Positions 50,748 to 60,079 of a stretch of 64,000 nucleotides of DNA are shown here, in pieces. The stretch comes from Mycolicibacterium brisbanense (lineage in GTDB: Bacteria > Actinomycetota > Actinomycetes > Mycobacteriales > Mycobacteriaceae), in contig NZ_BCSX01000047.1 in assembly GCF_001570425.1 (NCBI RefSeq), forward strand, positions 35,655-99,654, read 5' to 3'. The notes below the pieces were generated by a model. It saw nothing but the letters and a program-made list of their open reading frames with translations. It did not search any database and was not told where the DNA came from. The position numbers were made by a program, and so were the translations under genes. Position 1 is the stretch's first letter. Each line of letters opens with the position of its first letter.

Positions 50748-52058
50748 ATGACCTCAGCCCTGCCCATCGGCGAAACCGACTTTTTCCGGCGCGGCAACTA
50801 CGCGCCCGTCGCGGACGAACTCACCGAATACGACCCTCCGGTCGAAGGCGCCATCCCGCCTGAGTTGAACGGCTGGTACCTGCGCAACGGGCCCAACCCG
50901 CGGCAGGCGACCGCCCACTGGTTCACCGGCGACGGGATGATCCACGGCGTCCGCATCCAAGACGGCGCTGCGAAGTGGTATCGCAACCGGTGGGTGCGCA
51001 CCGACAGCTTCATCGAGGACTTTCCGCTCTACAACGCCGACGGCAGCCGCAACCTGCGGGCCGCGGTCGCCAACACCCATGTGGTCAACCACGCCGGGCG
51101 CACCCTCGCTCTGGTGGAGAGCTCGTTGCCGTACGAGATCACCAATGAGCTGGAAACGTTGGGCGCCTACGACTTCGGCGGCAAACTTGTCGATTCGATG
51201 ACGGCGCACCCGAAGATCTGCCCCACCACGGGCGAACTTCATTTCTTCGGCTACGGCAGCATATTCGAGCCTTACGTCACCTATCACCGGGCCGATGCCG
51301 CAGGCGAACTGACCGTCAATCAGCCCGTCGATGTCAAGGCGCACACCATGATGCACGATTTCGCGATGACCTCCGGTCACGTCGTCTTCATGGACCTGCC
51401 GGTGGTGTTCGACCTCGACGTCGCGATCAAGGGCGACGGCGATATGCCCTACCGCTGGAGCGACGACTACGGGGCCCGCTTCGGCGTCATGCGCCGCGAC
51501 GACCCCACCGCGCCCATCCGCTGGTTCGACATCGACCCGTGCTACGTATTCCACGTCGCCAATGCCTACGAATCAGGGAATGTGATTGTGCTGCACGCGG
51601 TTCGGTATCCGGAACTGTGGCGGGACAACGGCGGGTTCGACGCCCAGGGCGTGCTGTGGGAGTGGCGTATCGACCTGAGCGCCGGGACTGTCGCCGAGCG
51701 GCAACTCGACGATGCCGGCGTCGAGTTCCCACGCATCGACGACCGGCTCGCAGGCCTGGATGCGCGCTACTCCGTGGCGGTCGGCCCCAACGGCTGGATC
51801 CGTTACGACCTGGCGACGGGCACCGGAGTACGCCACGACCTGGGGTCCGGCGGCCCCGGCGAAGCGGTGTTCGTTCCCGGTGCAGGCGCTGCCGACGAGA
51901 GCAACGGGTGGTACCTCGGATATGTCTACGATCCCGAGCGTGACGGCAGCGATCTCGTGATCCTCGATGCCTGTGACTTTGCTGGGAAGCCGGTGGCGAA
52001 AATTGCGCTGCCGCAGCGTGTTCCCTATGGATTCCACGGCAATTGGATCACCGGATAA
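50748..52058 (+). CDS. Carotenoid cleavage oxygenase
   Basis: This 436-residue RPE65/CCO-family dioxygenase has a seven-bladed propeller holding Fe(II) by four histidines: SMTAHPKI, TMMHDFAMT, YVFHVANAYE and YGFHGNW at the extreme C-terminus. GWYLRNGPNP and HWFTGDGMIHG are family motifs. Substrates may be carotenoids, apocarotenoids or stilbene/lignin-type olefins. Control by the divergent PadR regulator, a family that often senses phenolics, makes the last possibility worth noting. The ATG at 50748 is clear. Confidence 0.93.
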   Translation: MTSALPIGETDFFRRGNYAPVADELTEYDPPVEGAIPPELNGWYLRNGPNPRQATAHWFTGDGMIHGVRIQDGAAKWYRNRWVRTDSFIEDFPLYNADGSRNLRAAVANTHVVNHAGRTLALVESSLPYEITNELETLGAYDFGGKLVDSMTAHPKICPTTGELHFFGYGSIFEPYVTYHRADAAGELTVNQPVDVKAHTMMHDFAMTSGHVVFMDLPVVFDLDVAIKGDGDMPYRWSDDYGARFGVMRRDDPTAPIRWFDIDPCYVFHVANAYESGNVIVLHAVRYPELWRDNGGFDAQGVLWEWRIDLSAGTVAERQLDDAGVEFPRIDDRLAGLDARYSVAVGPNGWIRYDLATGTGVRHDLGSGGPGEAVFVPGAGAADESNGWYLGYVYDPERDGSDLVILDACDFAGKPVAKIALPQRVPYGFHGNWITG

Positions 52059-52073
52059 GTAACGTATCGGGCC

Positions 52074-52451
52074 ATGGCGGTGAAATGGCTCGACAAGCCC
52101 GAAGATCACGATTTCGACGCGGCCGCGGATTACCTGTCGCTGCTGGCCGAGACCGACGCGGTCGACAAGACGGTGGCGGCGCTGAAGAAGGCGCCGCCCG
52201 TCACCCGCAAAGCCAAGGACATCCTGCGCGCGGCCGGCCTGGTGCTATTGCCGGAGACCAACGCCCATGTCCGCGCCGACTTGTTCAAAATCAGTGGCGG
52301 CAAGAAGTTGTCACCGATCCTGCTGGTGCGGGGCGATGGCCGTCGCGGTGTGCAGTTGCAGGTGGCCGACGGCTATCACCGGGTGTGCGCGAGCTACCTC
52401 ACCGACGAGAACACCGGGATTCCGTGCCGCCTGGTGTCCTGGCAACCGTGA
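52074..52451 (+). CDS. Conserved hypothetical protein with ParB-like motif
   Basis: This 125-residue soluble protein has a helical N-terminal half (DFDAAADYLSLLAETDAVDKT) and a C-terminal part. The latter reads LSPILLVRGDGRRG then LQVADGYHRVCASYL, resembling the ParB/sulfiredoxin nuclease-fold motif (DG.HR). It starts 15 bp behind the carotenoid oxygenase stop and ends 9 bp before the antiporter gene, so it is likely in one transcript with them. I cannot assign a function. Confidence 0.75.
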   Translation: MAVKWLDKPEDHDFDAAADYLSLLAETDAVDKTVAALKKAPPVTRKAKDILRAAGLVLLPETNAHVRADLFKISGGKKLSPILLVRGDGRRGVQLQVADGYHRVCASYLTDENTGIPCRLVSWQP

Positions 52452-52460
52452 CGCGCTGAC

Positions 52461-53657
52461 ATGGCGGGCATCGGCTTCGGCACGCTCGCACTGATCGTGG
52501 TGATCGGGCTGACCGGTCCGGCACTGGCGTCGGTGCCGCGGCTGCGGATCCCGGTGGTCATCGGCGAGCTGCTGGCCGGGATCATCTTCGGCAGAACCGG
52601 ATTCGGCATCATCGACCACACCGATCCGACGTTCTCGCTGCTGGCCAACATCGGCTTCGCGCTGGTGATGTTCGTCGTCGGCACGCACGTCCCGGTGCGA
52701 GATACGTCTCTGCACAGTGCGATTCCCAAGGCTCTGGCCCGAGCGGTGCTCGTGGGTGCGGTGGCCGCGGTGCTCGGTTTCGTGCTCGCCAGATCATTCG
52801 CCACCGGTCACGCGCTCATGTACGCGGTGCTGATGGCGTCGTCGTCGGCAGCGCTGGCGTTGCCGGTGATCGACGGGCTGCGGTTGCAGGGCCCGCAGGT
52901 GCTGTCGGTCACCGCACAGATCGCCATCGCCGACGCGGCCTCGATTGTGTTGCTGCCCTTGGTGATCGACATCCAGCGCGCCCCTCGCGCCGCATTGGGT
53001 GCGCTGGTCATCGCCGGCTGCGCGGTGGTGTTGTTCGTGCTTCTGCGCGCCGAAGACCGGTCCGGCTATCGCAAACGGCTGCACCACTACTCCGAGGACC
53101 ATCAGTTCGCCCTCGAACTGCGGATCAGCCTGATCCTGTTGTTCACCCTGGCCGCCGTGGCCGTTGCCACGCATGTCTCGATCATGCTGGCCGGATTCGC
53201 GCTCGGTCTGGTGATCTCGGCCATCGGAGAGCCACGCCGGCTGGCCCGGCAACTCTTCGGCATCACCGACGGCTTTTTCGCGCCGGTGTTCTTCGTCTGG
53301 CTGGGCGCATCACTGCAGGTACGCGAACTCGGTCAGAACCCCGGGCTCATCGTCCTCGGCGCCAGTCTGGGTTTCGGTGCCGTGCTGGCGCACGCCGCGG
53401 GCCGGTTGACGGGTCAGCCGTTGCCGCTCGCGGTGTTCTCCGCCGCTCAACTCGGGGTCCCGGTGGCCGCCGCGACACTGGGCACCGAGCAGCACCTGCT
53501 GAAGCCGGGCGAGGGTTCGGCGATGATGCTCGGTGCGCTCATCACCATCGCCACGACGTCGATCGCCGGAGCGCTGGCCGCGCGGTCGGCGGCCGCGAAG
53601 CAGCCGCCGCCTGCCGCGCCGCCGCCCAACGCCGAAACGGCGCCGCCGACGTCCTGA
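52461..53657 (+). CDS. Cation:proton antiporter, CPA2 family
   Basis: This 398-residue membrane protein has about twelve helices. The family's entry VPRLRIPVVIGELLAGIIFGRTGFG and FALVMFVVGTHV are visible. The discontinuous-helix region VTAQIAIADAASIVLLPL holds the transport Asp. The C-terminus is Pro/Ala-rich and cytoplasmic. It exchanges K+ or Na+ for protons. It is convergent with the modA gene with only three bases between the stop codons. Confidence 0.9.
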   Translation: MAGIGFGTLALIVVIGLTGPALASVPRLRIPVVIGELLAGIIFGRTGFGIIDHTDPTFSLLANIGFALVMFVVGTHVPVRDTSLHSAIPKALARAVLVGAVAAVLGFVLARSFATGHALMYAVLMASSSAALALPVIDGLRLQGPQVLSVTAQIAIADAASIVLLPLVIDIQRAPRAALGALVIAGCAVVLFVLLRAEDRSGYRKRLHHYSEDHQFALELRISLILLFTLAAVAVATHVSIMLAGFALGLVISAIGEPRRLARQLFGITDGFFAPVFFVWLGASLQVRELGQNPGLIVLGASLGFGAVLAHAAGRLTGQPLPLAVFSAAQLGVPVAAATLGTEQHLLKPGEGSAMMLGALITIATTSIAGALAARSAAAKQPPPAAPPPNAETAPPTS

Positions 53658-53660
53658 ACT

Positions 53661-54431
53661 CTAAGGTTTGGCGAACCCCGCCTTGGCGAGTGCCTTCTGG
53701 CCGGGCTCGCCCGTAACCAGGTCGACGAAGCGCTGGGCCGCTTCGCTGTGCTTCGACTGCTTGAGCACCGCGATCGGGTAGGTGTTGACCGCCCGAGCGG
53801 CTTCGGGGAACGACACAGCGGTCACCTTGTCGCCGGCGCCTGCAGCGTCGGTGACATAGACGACGCCCGCGTCGGCCTGGCCCGTGGTGACCTTGTTGAG
53901 CACGTCCGTCACTGACGACTCTTCACTGACGGGAGTCAGTGTGACACCCGTGGCCTGTTCGACCTTCTGCGTGGCTCCGCCGCACGGTACCGGCGGGGCG
54001 CACACCACGACGCTCACACCGGGTTTGGTCAAATCGCGAAATGATTTGATGCCCTTGGGATTTCCCGGCGCCACGGCGATGGTCAGCGTGTTGGTGGCGA
54101 AATCGACAGGGTTGCCTGAGAGCAGACCGGCCTGCGCCGCCTTGTCCATGTTGCGGGTGTCGGCTGAGGCGAACACGTCCGCGGGTGCGCCCTGGGTGAG
54201 TTGCGTGACCAGGTCCGAGGACCCCGCGAAGGAGAACTCGACCGATGAGCCCGGGTTGTCGGTCTTGTACTGCTCGGCGATCTCGGTGAACGCCGACTTC
54301 AGCGATGCCGCGGCGAACACCGTGATGGCGGCGCCCGACGAGGACGAGGTCGGCTGCGAAGTCGAGTTGGACTGGCAGGCGGTGGTCGCGGCCAGCGCCA
54401 TCACAGCGGAGACGGCCAGGGCACGAAGCAT
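53661..54431 (-). CDS. modA: Molybdate-binding lipoprotein ModA
   Basis: This 256-residue periplasmic-type binding protein has a signal ending in a lipobox (AATTAC, Cys at about residue 19). The fold's motifs include ITVFAAASLKSAFTEIAEQY, VEFSFAGSSDLVTQLTQGAPADVFASAD and ADAGVVYVTDA. It binds molybdate or tungstate. The expected modB permease and modC ATPase do not follow; the next gene is a convergent antiporter. Its start overlaps the HTH-TOBE gene stop by one base (TGATG). Confidence 0.9.
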   Translation of the reverse strand: MLRALAVSAVMALAATTACQSNSTSQPTSSSSGAAITVFAAASLKSAFTEIAEQYKTDNPGSSVEFSFAGSSDLVTQLTQGAPADVFASADTRNMDKAAQAGLLSGNPVDFATNTLTIAVAPGNPKGIKSFRDLTKPGVSVVVCAPPVPCGGATQKVEQATGVTLTPVSEESSVTDVLNKVTTGQADAGVVYVTDAAGAGDKVTAVSFPEAARAVNTYPIAVLKQSKHSEAAQRFVDLVTGEPGQKALAKAGFAKP

Positions 54432-54835
54432 CAGATTCCTTTCGGGGTTTCCACGATCACGGTGGTCGCCTTGACCACCGCGACGGCCACGCTGCCGGGC
54501 TCGAGTCCCAGCTCGCGCACCGACTGACTGCTCATCAGCGACACCACCGTCAGCGGCCCGCACTGGATTTCCACCTGTGCCATCACTCCGTCGACGATGA
54601 CGTCGGTGACCAGCCCGGCGAACCTGTTGCGTGCCGAGCTCCCGATGCCCAATGGATCCTTCGGTGCCGCACTGGCATTGGCGCGTGCGAACGCCGCGAG
54701 AGCGGCGCCGTCGAGGACCTTGCGGCCTGACGCGTCGAGTTCGGCGGTCAACGCGCCGTCGTCGATCCAGCGGCGAACGGTGTCGTCGCTGACGCCGAGC
54801 AACTCGGCTGCCTCACGGATCCGGATGGTCGGCAC
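54431..54835 (-). CDS. HTH (excisionase-type) protein with molybdate-binding TOBE/Mop domain
   Basis: This 134-residue protein has an N-terminal MerR/excisionase-like helix-turn-helix (IRIREAAELLGVSDDTVRRW) and a C-terminal Mop/TOBE domain (SARNRFAGLVTDVIVDGVMA, VKATTVIVETPKG) that binds molybdate. It probably senses molybdate and controls modA, doing the job of ModE. The GTG at 54835 lies six bases after the -10-like TACGCT (54847-54842, minus), with TTGTTT 17 bp further up. This suggests a leaderless message. Confidence 0.85.
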   Translation of the reverse strand: MPTIRIREAAELLGVSDDTVRRWIDDGALTAELDASGRKVLDGAALAAFARANASAAPKDPLGIGSSARNRFAGLVTDVIVDGVMAQVEIQCGPLTVVSLMSSQSVRELGLEPGSVAVAVVKATTVIVETPKGI

Positions 54836-55623
54836 GGCGTCAGCGTAACGACGACGGCCAGGCAAAACAACCGTATCTGCGGGACAAATCAGCCGATTTA
54901 TCCGTAAACGCGGTTTCGTTGGCGCGGAAGCGGCCAAGACCTGCGCGGACTGATTCGAGATGCACTGAGATGCATGAATATTGAGGTAACAGTGCGCATG
55001 GTCTTGTGGCCCGGCGCACAGGAATTGAGGCGACGTGTGGCCCGGGGCACACGTCGCCGGGGTCCGGCGGCGCCGCAGACCTGGTGAGATTCGTTCAACC
55101 ATGTTGTGGCACAACAGATGACGCTGGTATCCCGGCGAGCTCGGCCCGGGGCTGTGCGCAATGCCAAGTGAACGCGATAACGATTGGCGTCCAACAAAGT
55201 TCATGACAGTTCGACAGTTCGGGCAATCCGGTCCGCGTGGGCCGGTGTCGCATGCCGGCCGGGGTTGCCGACAACGCCCGGTGAACCCGTCCGGCAGCTT
55301 CCCGCCGAGGCGATCCGCACCGGTCGACGAGCGGTCCGCAGCGGCCTGCGGGCGAATGGGTCGTCGGTGAGCGGCGGGCTCGGCCGTGGCGGCTAAACCC
55401 AAGGTCAGGCCGGTCACCGTCGCGCCGGCGGGCGGCACCCCTCCCCGCGCGGCGGGCGGGGGCGTATATCAAACTGTGGCCACTTGCGGTGCCGAATCCG
55501 CCACGCCTGGAGCTGCGGCGGGCGGCGGAGAAATTGCCTTGCCCAACTCTCTTGCTCAAACGTTTCGGCGGGTGTTTACTAGCGGTATACGAAGATTCCT
55601 ACCACGAGACTAGGTGCATAAAT
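54836..55623. other. 788-bp gene-poor region before glnT
   Basis: No frame here has a protein-like composition together with a ribosome site. Seen features are the promoter of the HTH-TOBE gene at 54842-54870 (minus); a direct repeat GAGATGCA at 54957-54964 and 54967-54974; and a perfect 11-bp hairpin GGCGACGTGTG/CACACGTCGCC at 55029-55039/55048-55058. Close to glnT lies an AT-rich promoter stretch with TATACG near 55587. A regulatory RNA or long 5' leader of glnT could lie here, but nothing proves it. Confidence 0.4.
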
Positions 55624-56943
55624 ATGTCCCCTGACCTCGAACTTGCTACCCTGGCCGAACAGTCAGGAACGAAGTTCATTCTCGCAATGTTTGTTGACTT
55701 GCGGGGAAAGCCCTGTGCCAAGCTGGTACCAGTCGAAGCCATCGACGAACTTACCAAGGAAGGCGTCGGCTTCGCCGGTTACGCCGCTGGGGCCATGGGG
55801 CAGGAGCCGAAAGACCCCGATCTGATCGCCGTTCCCGATCCGGTGTCGTTTACCCCGATCCCCTTCGTCAAGGAAGGGCTGGCGCTGGTCCACTGCGACG
55901 TGTACGTCGAGGGCAAGCTGTGGCCGTACGCACCCCGCAACATCCTCAAGGCCATGATCAAGCGCGCCGCCGAGGCCGGCTTCGAGCCGTGGATGGGCGC
56001 TGAGGTCGAGTACTACCTGGTCAACCGCGACGCCGACGGCACCCTGCACACCGCGGACAAGAACGACCTGGCCGCGAACCCCTGTTATGACGTCCGCGGG
56101 CTGACCCGTATGTACGAGCACCTCTCGGGCATCTCGAAGGCGATGAACAAGCTCGGCTGGTCCAACTACGCCAACGACCACGAAGACGGCAACGGCCAGT
56201 TCGAGCAGAACTTCCAGTACGCCGAGGCTCTGGTGACCGCCGACCGGGTCGTGACGCTGCGCTACCTGCTGGCGATGAGCGCCGAAGAGCGCGGCATGAT
56301 CGCCACGTTCATGCCGAAGCCGTTCTCCGACCGCACCGGCAGCGGCCTGCACCTGCACATCTCTCTGACCAGTGGCGGCACTCCGGTGTTCCCGGCCGAC
56401 ACCGACGAGCGTGGCCTCGGGTTGTCGGAGACCGCTTACCACTTCATCGGCGGCATCCTCGAGCACGCGAGTGCCCTGCAGGCTGTTATCGCGCCGACTG
56501 TCAACTCTTACAAGCGCACTCGCGCGGTTGCGGTGACTTCCGGCGCCTCCTGGGCACCGAACAGCCCGACCTTCGGTGGCAACGACCGCACCCACTACAT
56601 CCGCATTCCTGACAACCAGCGCATCGAGCTGCGTGGTGGTTGCGGATCGGCGAATCCGTACCTGGCGGCCGCGGCGGCAATCGGCGCAGGCCTCCACGGA
56701 ATCGCCAACAAGGTGGATCCCGGCGAGATGGGCGCGCAGGCGACTTCGCGTCCCGCACTGCCGGTCACGCTGCTGCACGCAGTGGAAACGCTTGAGGCCG
56801 ACCCCGTGTTGATGGAAGTCCTGGATGCCGCCGGTGATGCCGGTGTCTCCAAGTACTTCGCGAACCTCAAGCGCGACGAGTTCTTCACGTATCACAGCCA
56901 GGTTAGTTCCTGGGAAATCGATCAGTACCTGACGGCATTTTAA
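55624..56943 (+). CDS. glnT: Glutamine synthetase family protein, type III (GlnT/GmaS-like)
   Basis: This 439-residue GS-fold ligase is clearly shorter than the main GlnA1. Metal and substrate motifs include MGAEVEYYLV, ANDHEDGNGQFEQNF, SGLHLHISL, and VNSYKRTRA with GASWAPNSP. The ATG at 55624 (MSPDLELATLAEQSG) is the natural start; upstream codons in frame have no family resemblance. Known relatives are Rhizobium GlnT and the gamma-glutamylmethylamide synthetases (GmaS) that activate methylamine. Three following genes look like a split glutamate synthase or N-methylglutamate synthase, so the substrate may be methylamine or another amine as well as ammonia. Confidence 0.85.
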   Translation: MSPDLELATLAEQSGTKFILAMFVDLRGKPCAKLVPVEAIDELTKEGVGFAGYAAGAMGQEPKDPDLIAVPDPVSFTPIPFVKEGLALVHCDVYVEGKLWPYAPRNILKAMIKRAAEAGFEPWMGAEVEYYLVNRDADGTLHTADKNDLAANPCYDVRGLTRMYEHLSGISKAMNKLGWSNYANDHEDGNGQFEQNFQYAEALVTADRVVTLRYLLAMSAEERGMIATFMPKPFSDRTGSGLHLHISLTSGGTPVFPADTDERGLGLSETAYHFIGGILEHASALQAVIAPTVNSYKRTRAVAVTSGASWAPNSPTFGGNDRTHYIRIPDNQRIELRGGCGSANPYLAAAAAIGAGLHGIANKVDPGEMGAQATSRPALPVTLLHAVETLEADPVLMEVLDAAGDAGVSKYFANLKRDEFFTYHSQVSSWEIDQYLTAF

Positions 56944-56958
56944 GAAGGGAGACCAACA

Positions 56959-57855
56959 ATGTGCGGAATTGTGGGGCTGCATCTGCGCAACCCCGAACTG
57001 TATCCGAGGCTGGGCGAACTGCTCACCGGGATGTTGTGCGAAATGTCCGACCGCGGAATGGATTCAGCGGGTGTGGCCGTCTACGGCGACCCCAACTGGA
57101 CGCCGGCCGGACAGGGCGCCGTGTCGCTGCTGGAGGTTGACGCCCCGGCTGACGAGGTTGCGGCTGCCGTCAGTGAAAAGGCGGGCGTCGCCGTCAACGT
57201 GCGCATCCTCGATGCGACCTACCTGTTGACCGCCGCGGTCGACTCCGATGCGCTGCTTGCCGCCGCTCGCGAGGCCCTCCCCAACGCGCTGGTCGTCGGC
57301 TTCGGCTCAGACCTCGCCGTGCTCAAGGGTGTTGGCGCTCCGCGGACCCTCGCCGACGCGTGGGGCCTTCCGAAGGCTCAGGGCTGGCAGGGTGTGGGGC
57401 ACACCCGCATGGCCACCGAGTCTGCCGTCACCCCGGCCGGATGCCACCCCTACGCGGTGGGCACCGGACAGTGCCTGGTGCACAACGGATCCTTCTCCAA
57501 CCACGCCACCATCCGCCGGGACCTGCGGCGCGAGGGCGTGCAGTTCGACAGTGAGAACGACACCGAGGTGGGCGCCCGCTTCGTGGCGCACCAGCTGGCG
57601 CAGGGCCGCGACATCGAAACCGCGCTGAAGGAACTGTGCGCGACGTTTGACGGGTTCTACACCCTGCTGGTGTCGAACCATGACTCGTTCGCCGTTGTGC
57701 GCGACGCGATCTCGTGCAAGCCTGCCGTGATCGCCGAGACCCCCGACTGGGTCGCGATGGCGAGTGAGTACCGCGCCCTGGCACATCTGCCGGGTGTCGA
57801 GAACGCAAAGATCTGGGAACCGGAGCCCGAGGTGGTGTACGCATGGAGCCGTTGA
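56959..57855 (+). CDS. Class II glutamine amidotransferase subunit (MgsA/GlxB-like)
   Basis: This 298-residue Ntn-type amidotransferase has Cys2 as nucleophile (MCGIVGLHLRN), then GHTRMATES and LVHNGSFSNHATIRRDL. It corresponds to the amidotransferase domain of glutamate synthase made as a separate protein. It follows glnT by 15 bp with AAGGGAG as ribosome site, and overlaps the next gene by 13 bases. In the N-methylglutamate pathway the MgsA subunit has this form. Confidence 0.87.
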   Translation: MCGIVGLHLRNPELYPRLGELLTGMLCEMSDRGMDSAGVAVYGDPNWTPAGQGAVSLLEVDAPADEVAAAVSEKAGVAVNVRILDATYLLTAAVDSDALLAAAREALPNALVVGFGSDLAVLKGVGAPRTLADAWGLPKAQGWQGVGHTRMATESAVTPAGCHPYAVGTGQCLVHNGSFSNHATIRRDLRREGVQFDSENDTEVGARFVAHQLAQGRDIETALKELCATFDGFYTLLVSNHDSFAVVRDAISCKPAVIAETPDWVAMASEYRALAHLPGVENAKIWEPEPEVVYAWSR

Positions 57856-58526
57856 CATTCGACCTGGAGAAGACGCCGCTGCGGGAGGTCAACGCCGCAC
57901 TGCACGCGGCCGATCTGTCCGGTGAGTTCCTCATCAAGAACCCGGCCGGGGCGCACAACGTCGCGGTTGGTGTCAACGCACCGGTCAAGATCACGGTCGA
58001 CGGACACCTCGGCTACTACGGCGCGGGTATGAACCAGCAGGCCGATATCACGATCAACGGAAACGCCGGCACCGGTGTCGCCGAGAACATGATGAGCGGC
58101 ACCGTGTGGGTCAAGGGCAACGCCTCTCAGTCCGCGGGTGCGACCGCGCACGGCGGCCTGCTCGTGATCGAGGGCAACGCCTCTGCGCGGTGCGGTATCT
58201 CGATGAAGGGCGTCGACATCGTGGTGGGCGGCAACGTCGGCCACATGAGTGCCTTCATGGCGCAGGCCGGACGCCTGGTCATCCGCGGCGACGCGGGTGA
58301 GGCACTTGGAGACTCGATCTACGAGACGCGAATCTACCTGCGCGGCAACGCCGCATCGCTGGGCGCTGACTGTATCGCCAAGGAGATGCGGGCCGAGCAC
58401 CACGAGGAGCTCGCCAAGTTGCTGAAGGCGGCAGGGTTCGAGGATGACGACACTGCCTCCTACACGCGGTACGGGTCTGCCCGCAACCTCTACCACTTCC
58501 ACGTCGATCACGCCGGAGCATACTGA
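57843..58526 (+). CDS. Glutamate synthase GXGXG-domain subunit (MgsB/GlxC-like)
   Basis: This 227-residue protein is made of a right-handed beta-helix of GXGXG repeats (GYYGAGMNQQADITINGNAG, GGLLVIEGNASARCG, GNVGHMSAFMAQAGRLVI). It matches the C-terminal domain of glutamate synthase large subunits, produced alone. It starts within the upstream amidotransferase gene and shares one base with the next start (TGATG). Confidence 0.87.
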   Translation: MEPLTFDLEKTPLREVNAALHAADLSGEFLIKNPAGAHNVAVGVNAPVKITVDGHLGYYGAGMNQQADITINGNAGTGVAENMMSGTVWVKGNASQSAGATAHGGLLVIEGNASARCGISMKGVDIVVGGNVGHMSAFMAQAGRLVIRGDAGEALGDSIYETRIYLRGNAASLGADCIAKEMRAEHHEELAKLLKAAGFEDDDTASYTRYGSARNLYHFHVDHAGAY

Positions 58527-59863
58527 TGAGTCAAACAGACGACGACCGGGCCAGGCTCGGCCTGCGTGAGTCCGCCACCTTTGACCGGACCACGATCGCC
58601 GCGATCCAACGGGCCGCTGACACGGGTATCTACGACATCCGTGGCTGGGGCGCCAAGCGCAAGTTGCCGCACTTCGACGACCTGCTGTTCCTCGGCGCGT
58701 CGGTTTCGCGTTACCCGCTTGAGGGCTACCGCGAGAAGTGCGCCACCAACGTCGTGCTGGGTGACCGGTTCGCGAAATATCCGCTGAAGCTCGACATTCC
58801 GATCACCATCGCGGGCATGAGCTTCGGTGCGCTGTCCGGACGTGCCAAGGAGGCCCTGGGCCGTGGCGCCAGCGCAGTGGGCACCTCCACCACGACCGGT
58901 GACGGTGGCATGACGCCGGAGGAGCGGGGCCAGTCGAAAAACCTGGTGTACCAGTACCTTCCGTCGCGCTACGGCATGAACCCCGATGATCTGCGTAAGG
59001 CAGACGCCATCGAGGTCGTGCTCGGACAGGGCGCCAAGCCGGGTGGCGGCGGCATGCTCCTCGGTCAGAAGATCTCCGAGCGTGTTGCCGGCATGCGTAC
59101 CCTCCCGCAGGGTATCGACCAGCGTTCGGCGTCGCGGCATCCCGACTGGACCGGCCCGGATGACCTGGCCATCAAGATCGCGGAAATCCGTGAGATCACC
59201 GACTGGGAAAAGCCGATCTACGTCAAGGTGGGTGCGACGCGCACGTACTACGACGTGAAGCTGGCTGTCGCTGCCGGCGCCGATGTGGTCGTCGTCGACG
59301 GCATGCAGGGCGGTACCGCGGCTACCCAGGATGTGTTCATCGAGCACGTCGGCATCCCGACGCTGGCGGCGATCCCGCTGGCAGTGCAGGCATTGCAGGA
59401 GCTGGGCATGCACCGCAAGGTGCAGCTGATCGTCTCGGGCGGCATTCGTAACGGCGCCGACGTCGCCAAGGCATTGGCGCTGGGCGCCGATGCGGTGGCC
59501 ATCGGAACCGCTGCGTTGATTGCCCTGGGCGACAACGATCCTCGGTACGCCGAGGAGTACGAGAAGCTGGGCAGTGCCGCAGGCTTCTACGACGATTTCC
59601 AGGACGGCAAGGACCCGACGGGCATCAGCACGCAGGATCCCGAGCTGGCCGCCCGCTTCGACCCGATCGAGGGTGGTCGCCGGTTGGCGAACTACCTGCG
59701 GGTGCTGACCCTGGAACTCCAGGTCATCGCACGCGCGTGCGGTAAGGCCCACGTGCAGCACCTGGAGCCCGAGGACATGGTGTCCTTGACGGTCGAGGCC
59801 GCGGCGATGTCTCGCATCCCGCTCGCCGGAACCTCGTGGGTCCCGGGAACGTCGGCCTACTGA
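58526..59863 (+). CDS. Glutamate synthase FMN-domain subunit (MgsC/GlxD-like)
   Basis: This 445-residue protein carries the central FMN and 2-oxoglutarate-binding barrel of glutamate synthase: ITIAGMSFGALSGRAKEALGRGA, GDGGMTPEER, KPGGGGMLLGQKI, GADVVVVDGMQGGTAATQDVFIEHVG. Cysteines for a 3Fe-4S cluster are sparse, which is closer to MgsC than to ferredoxin-dependent GltS. With the two preceding subunits it would rebuild a complete synthase. A perfect hairpin at 59878-59918 ends the operon. Confidence 0.87.
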   Translation: MSQTDDDRARLGLRESATFDRTTIAAIQRAADTGIYDIRGWGAKRKLPHFDDLLFLGASVSRYPLEGYREKCATNVVLGDRFAKYPLKLDIPITIAGMSFGALSGRAKEALGRGASAVGTSTTTGDGGMTPEERGQSKNLVYQYLPSRYGMNPDDLRKADAIEVVLGQGAKPGGGGMLLGQKISERVAGMRTLPQGIDQRSASRHPDWTGPDDLAIKIAEIREITDWEKPIYVKVGATRTYYDVKLAVAAGADVVVVDGMQGGTAATQDVFIEHVGIPTLAAIPLAVQALQELGMHRKVQLIVSGGIRNGADVAKALALGADAVAIGTAALIALGDNDPRYAEEYEKLGSAAGFYDDFQDGKDPTGISTQDPELAARFDPIEGGRRLANYLRVLTLELQVIARACGKAHVQHLEPEDMVSLTVEAAAMSRIPLAGTSWVPGTSAY

Positions 59864-59877
59864 GTCGAGCAAGGGTT

Positions 59878-59918
59878 GGTGATTTCACCGTCCGGTCAAC
59901 CCGGGCGGTGAAATCACC
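59878..59918 (+). terminator. 13-bp perfect hairpin ending the glnT operon
   Basis: GGTGATTTCACCG (59878-59890) and CGGTGAAATCACC (59906-59918) pair perfectly around a 15-base loop, 14 bp after the stop codon. No T tract follows. Confidence 0.65.
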
Positions 59919-60079
59919 GCCTTCGGCGCCGCAGTGCGCGGCGCCCGTGATTCATGAATAGATTTGCAGTGAAACGCAATTGAGCGGATCTGCTTTTGCC
60001 GGACACTGCTCGGCGCTGCCGGCGATGAGGGGGCCAGTCACGTGAGTAACAGACTTACCGCGAAGATATTCGCAGAAAC

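Noticed and set aside
55095..55613. Several open frames in the gap before glnT
   Set aside because: None has a ribosome site, a plausible start or protein-like composition; they arise from GC-rich random sequence.
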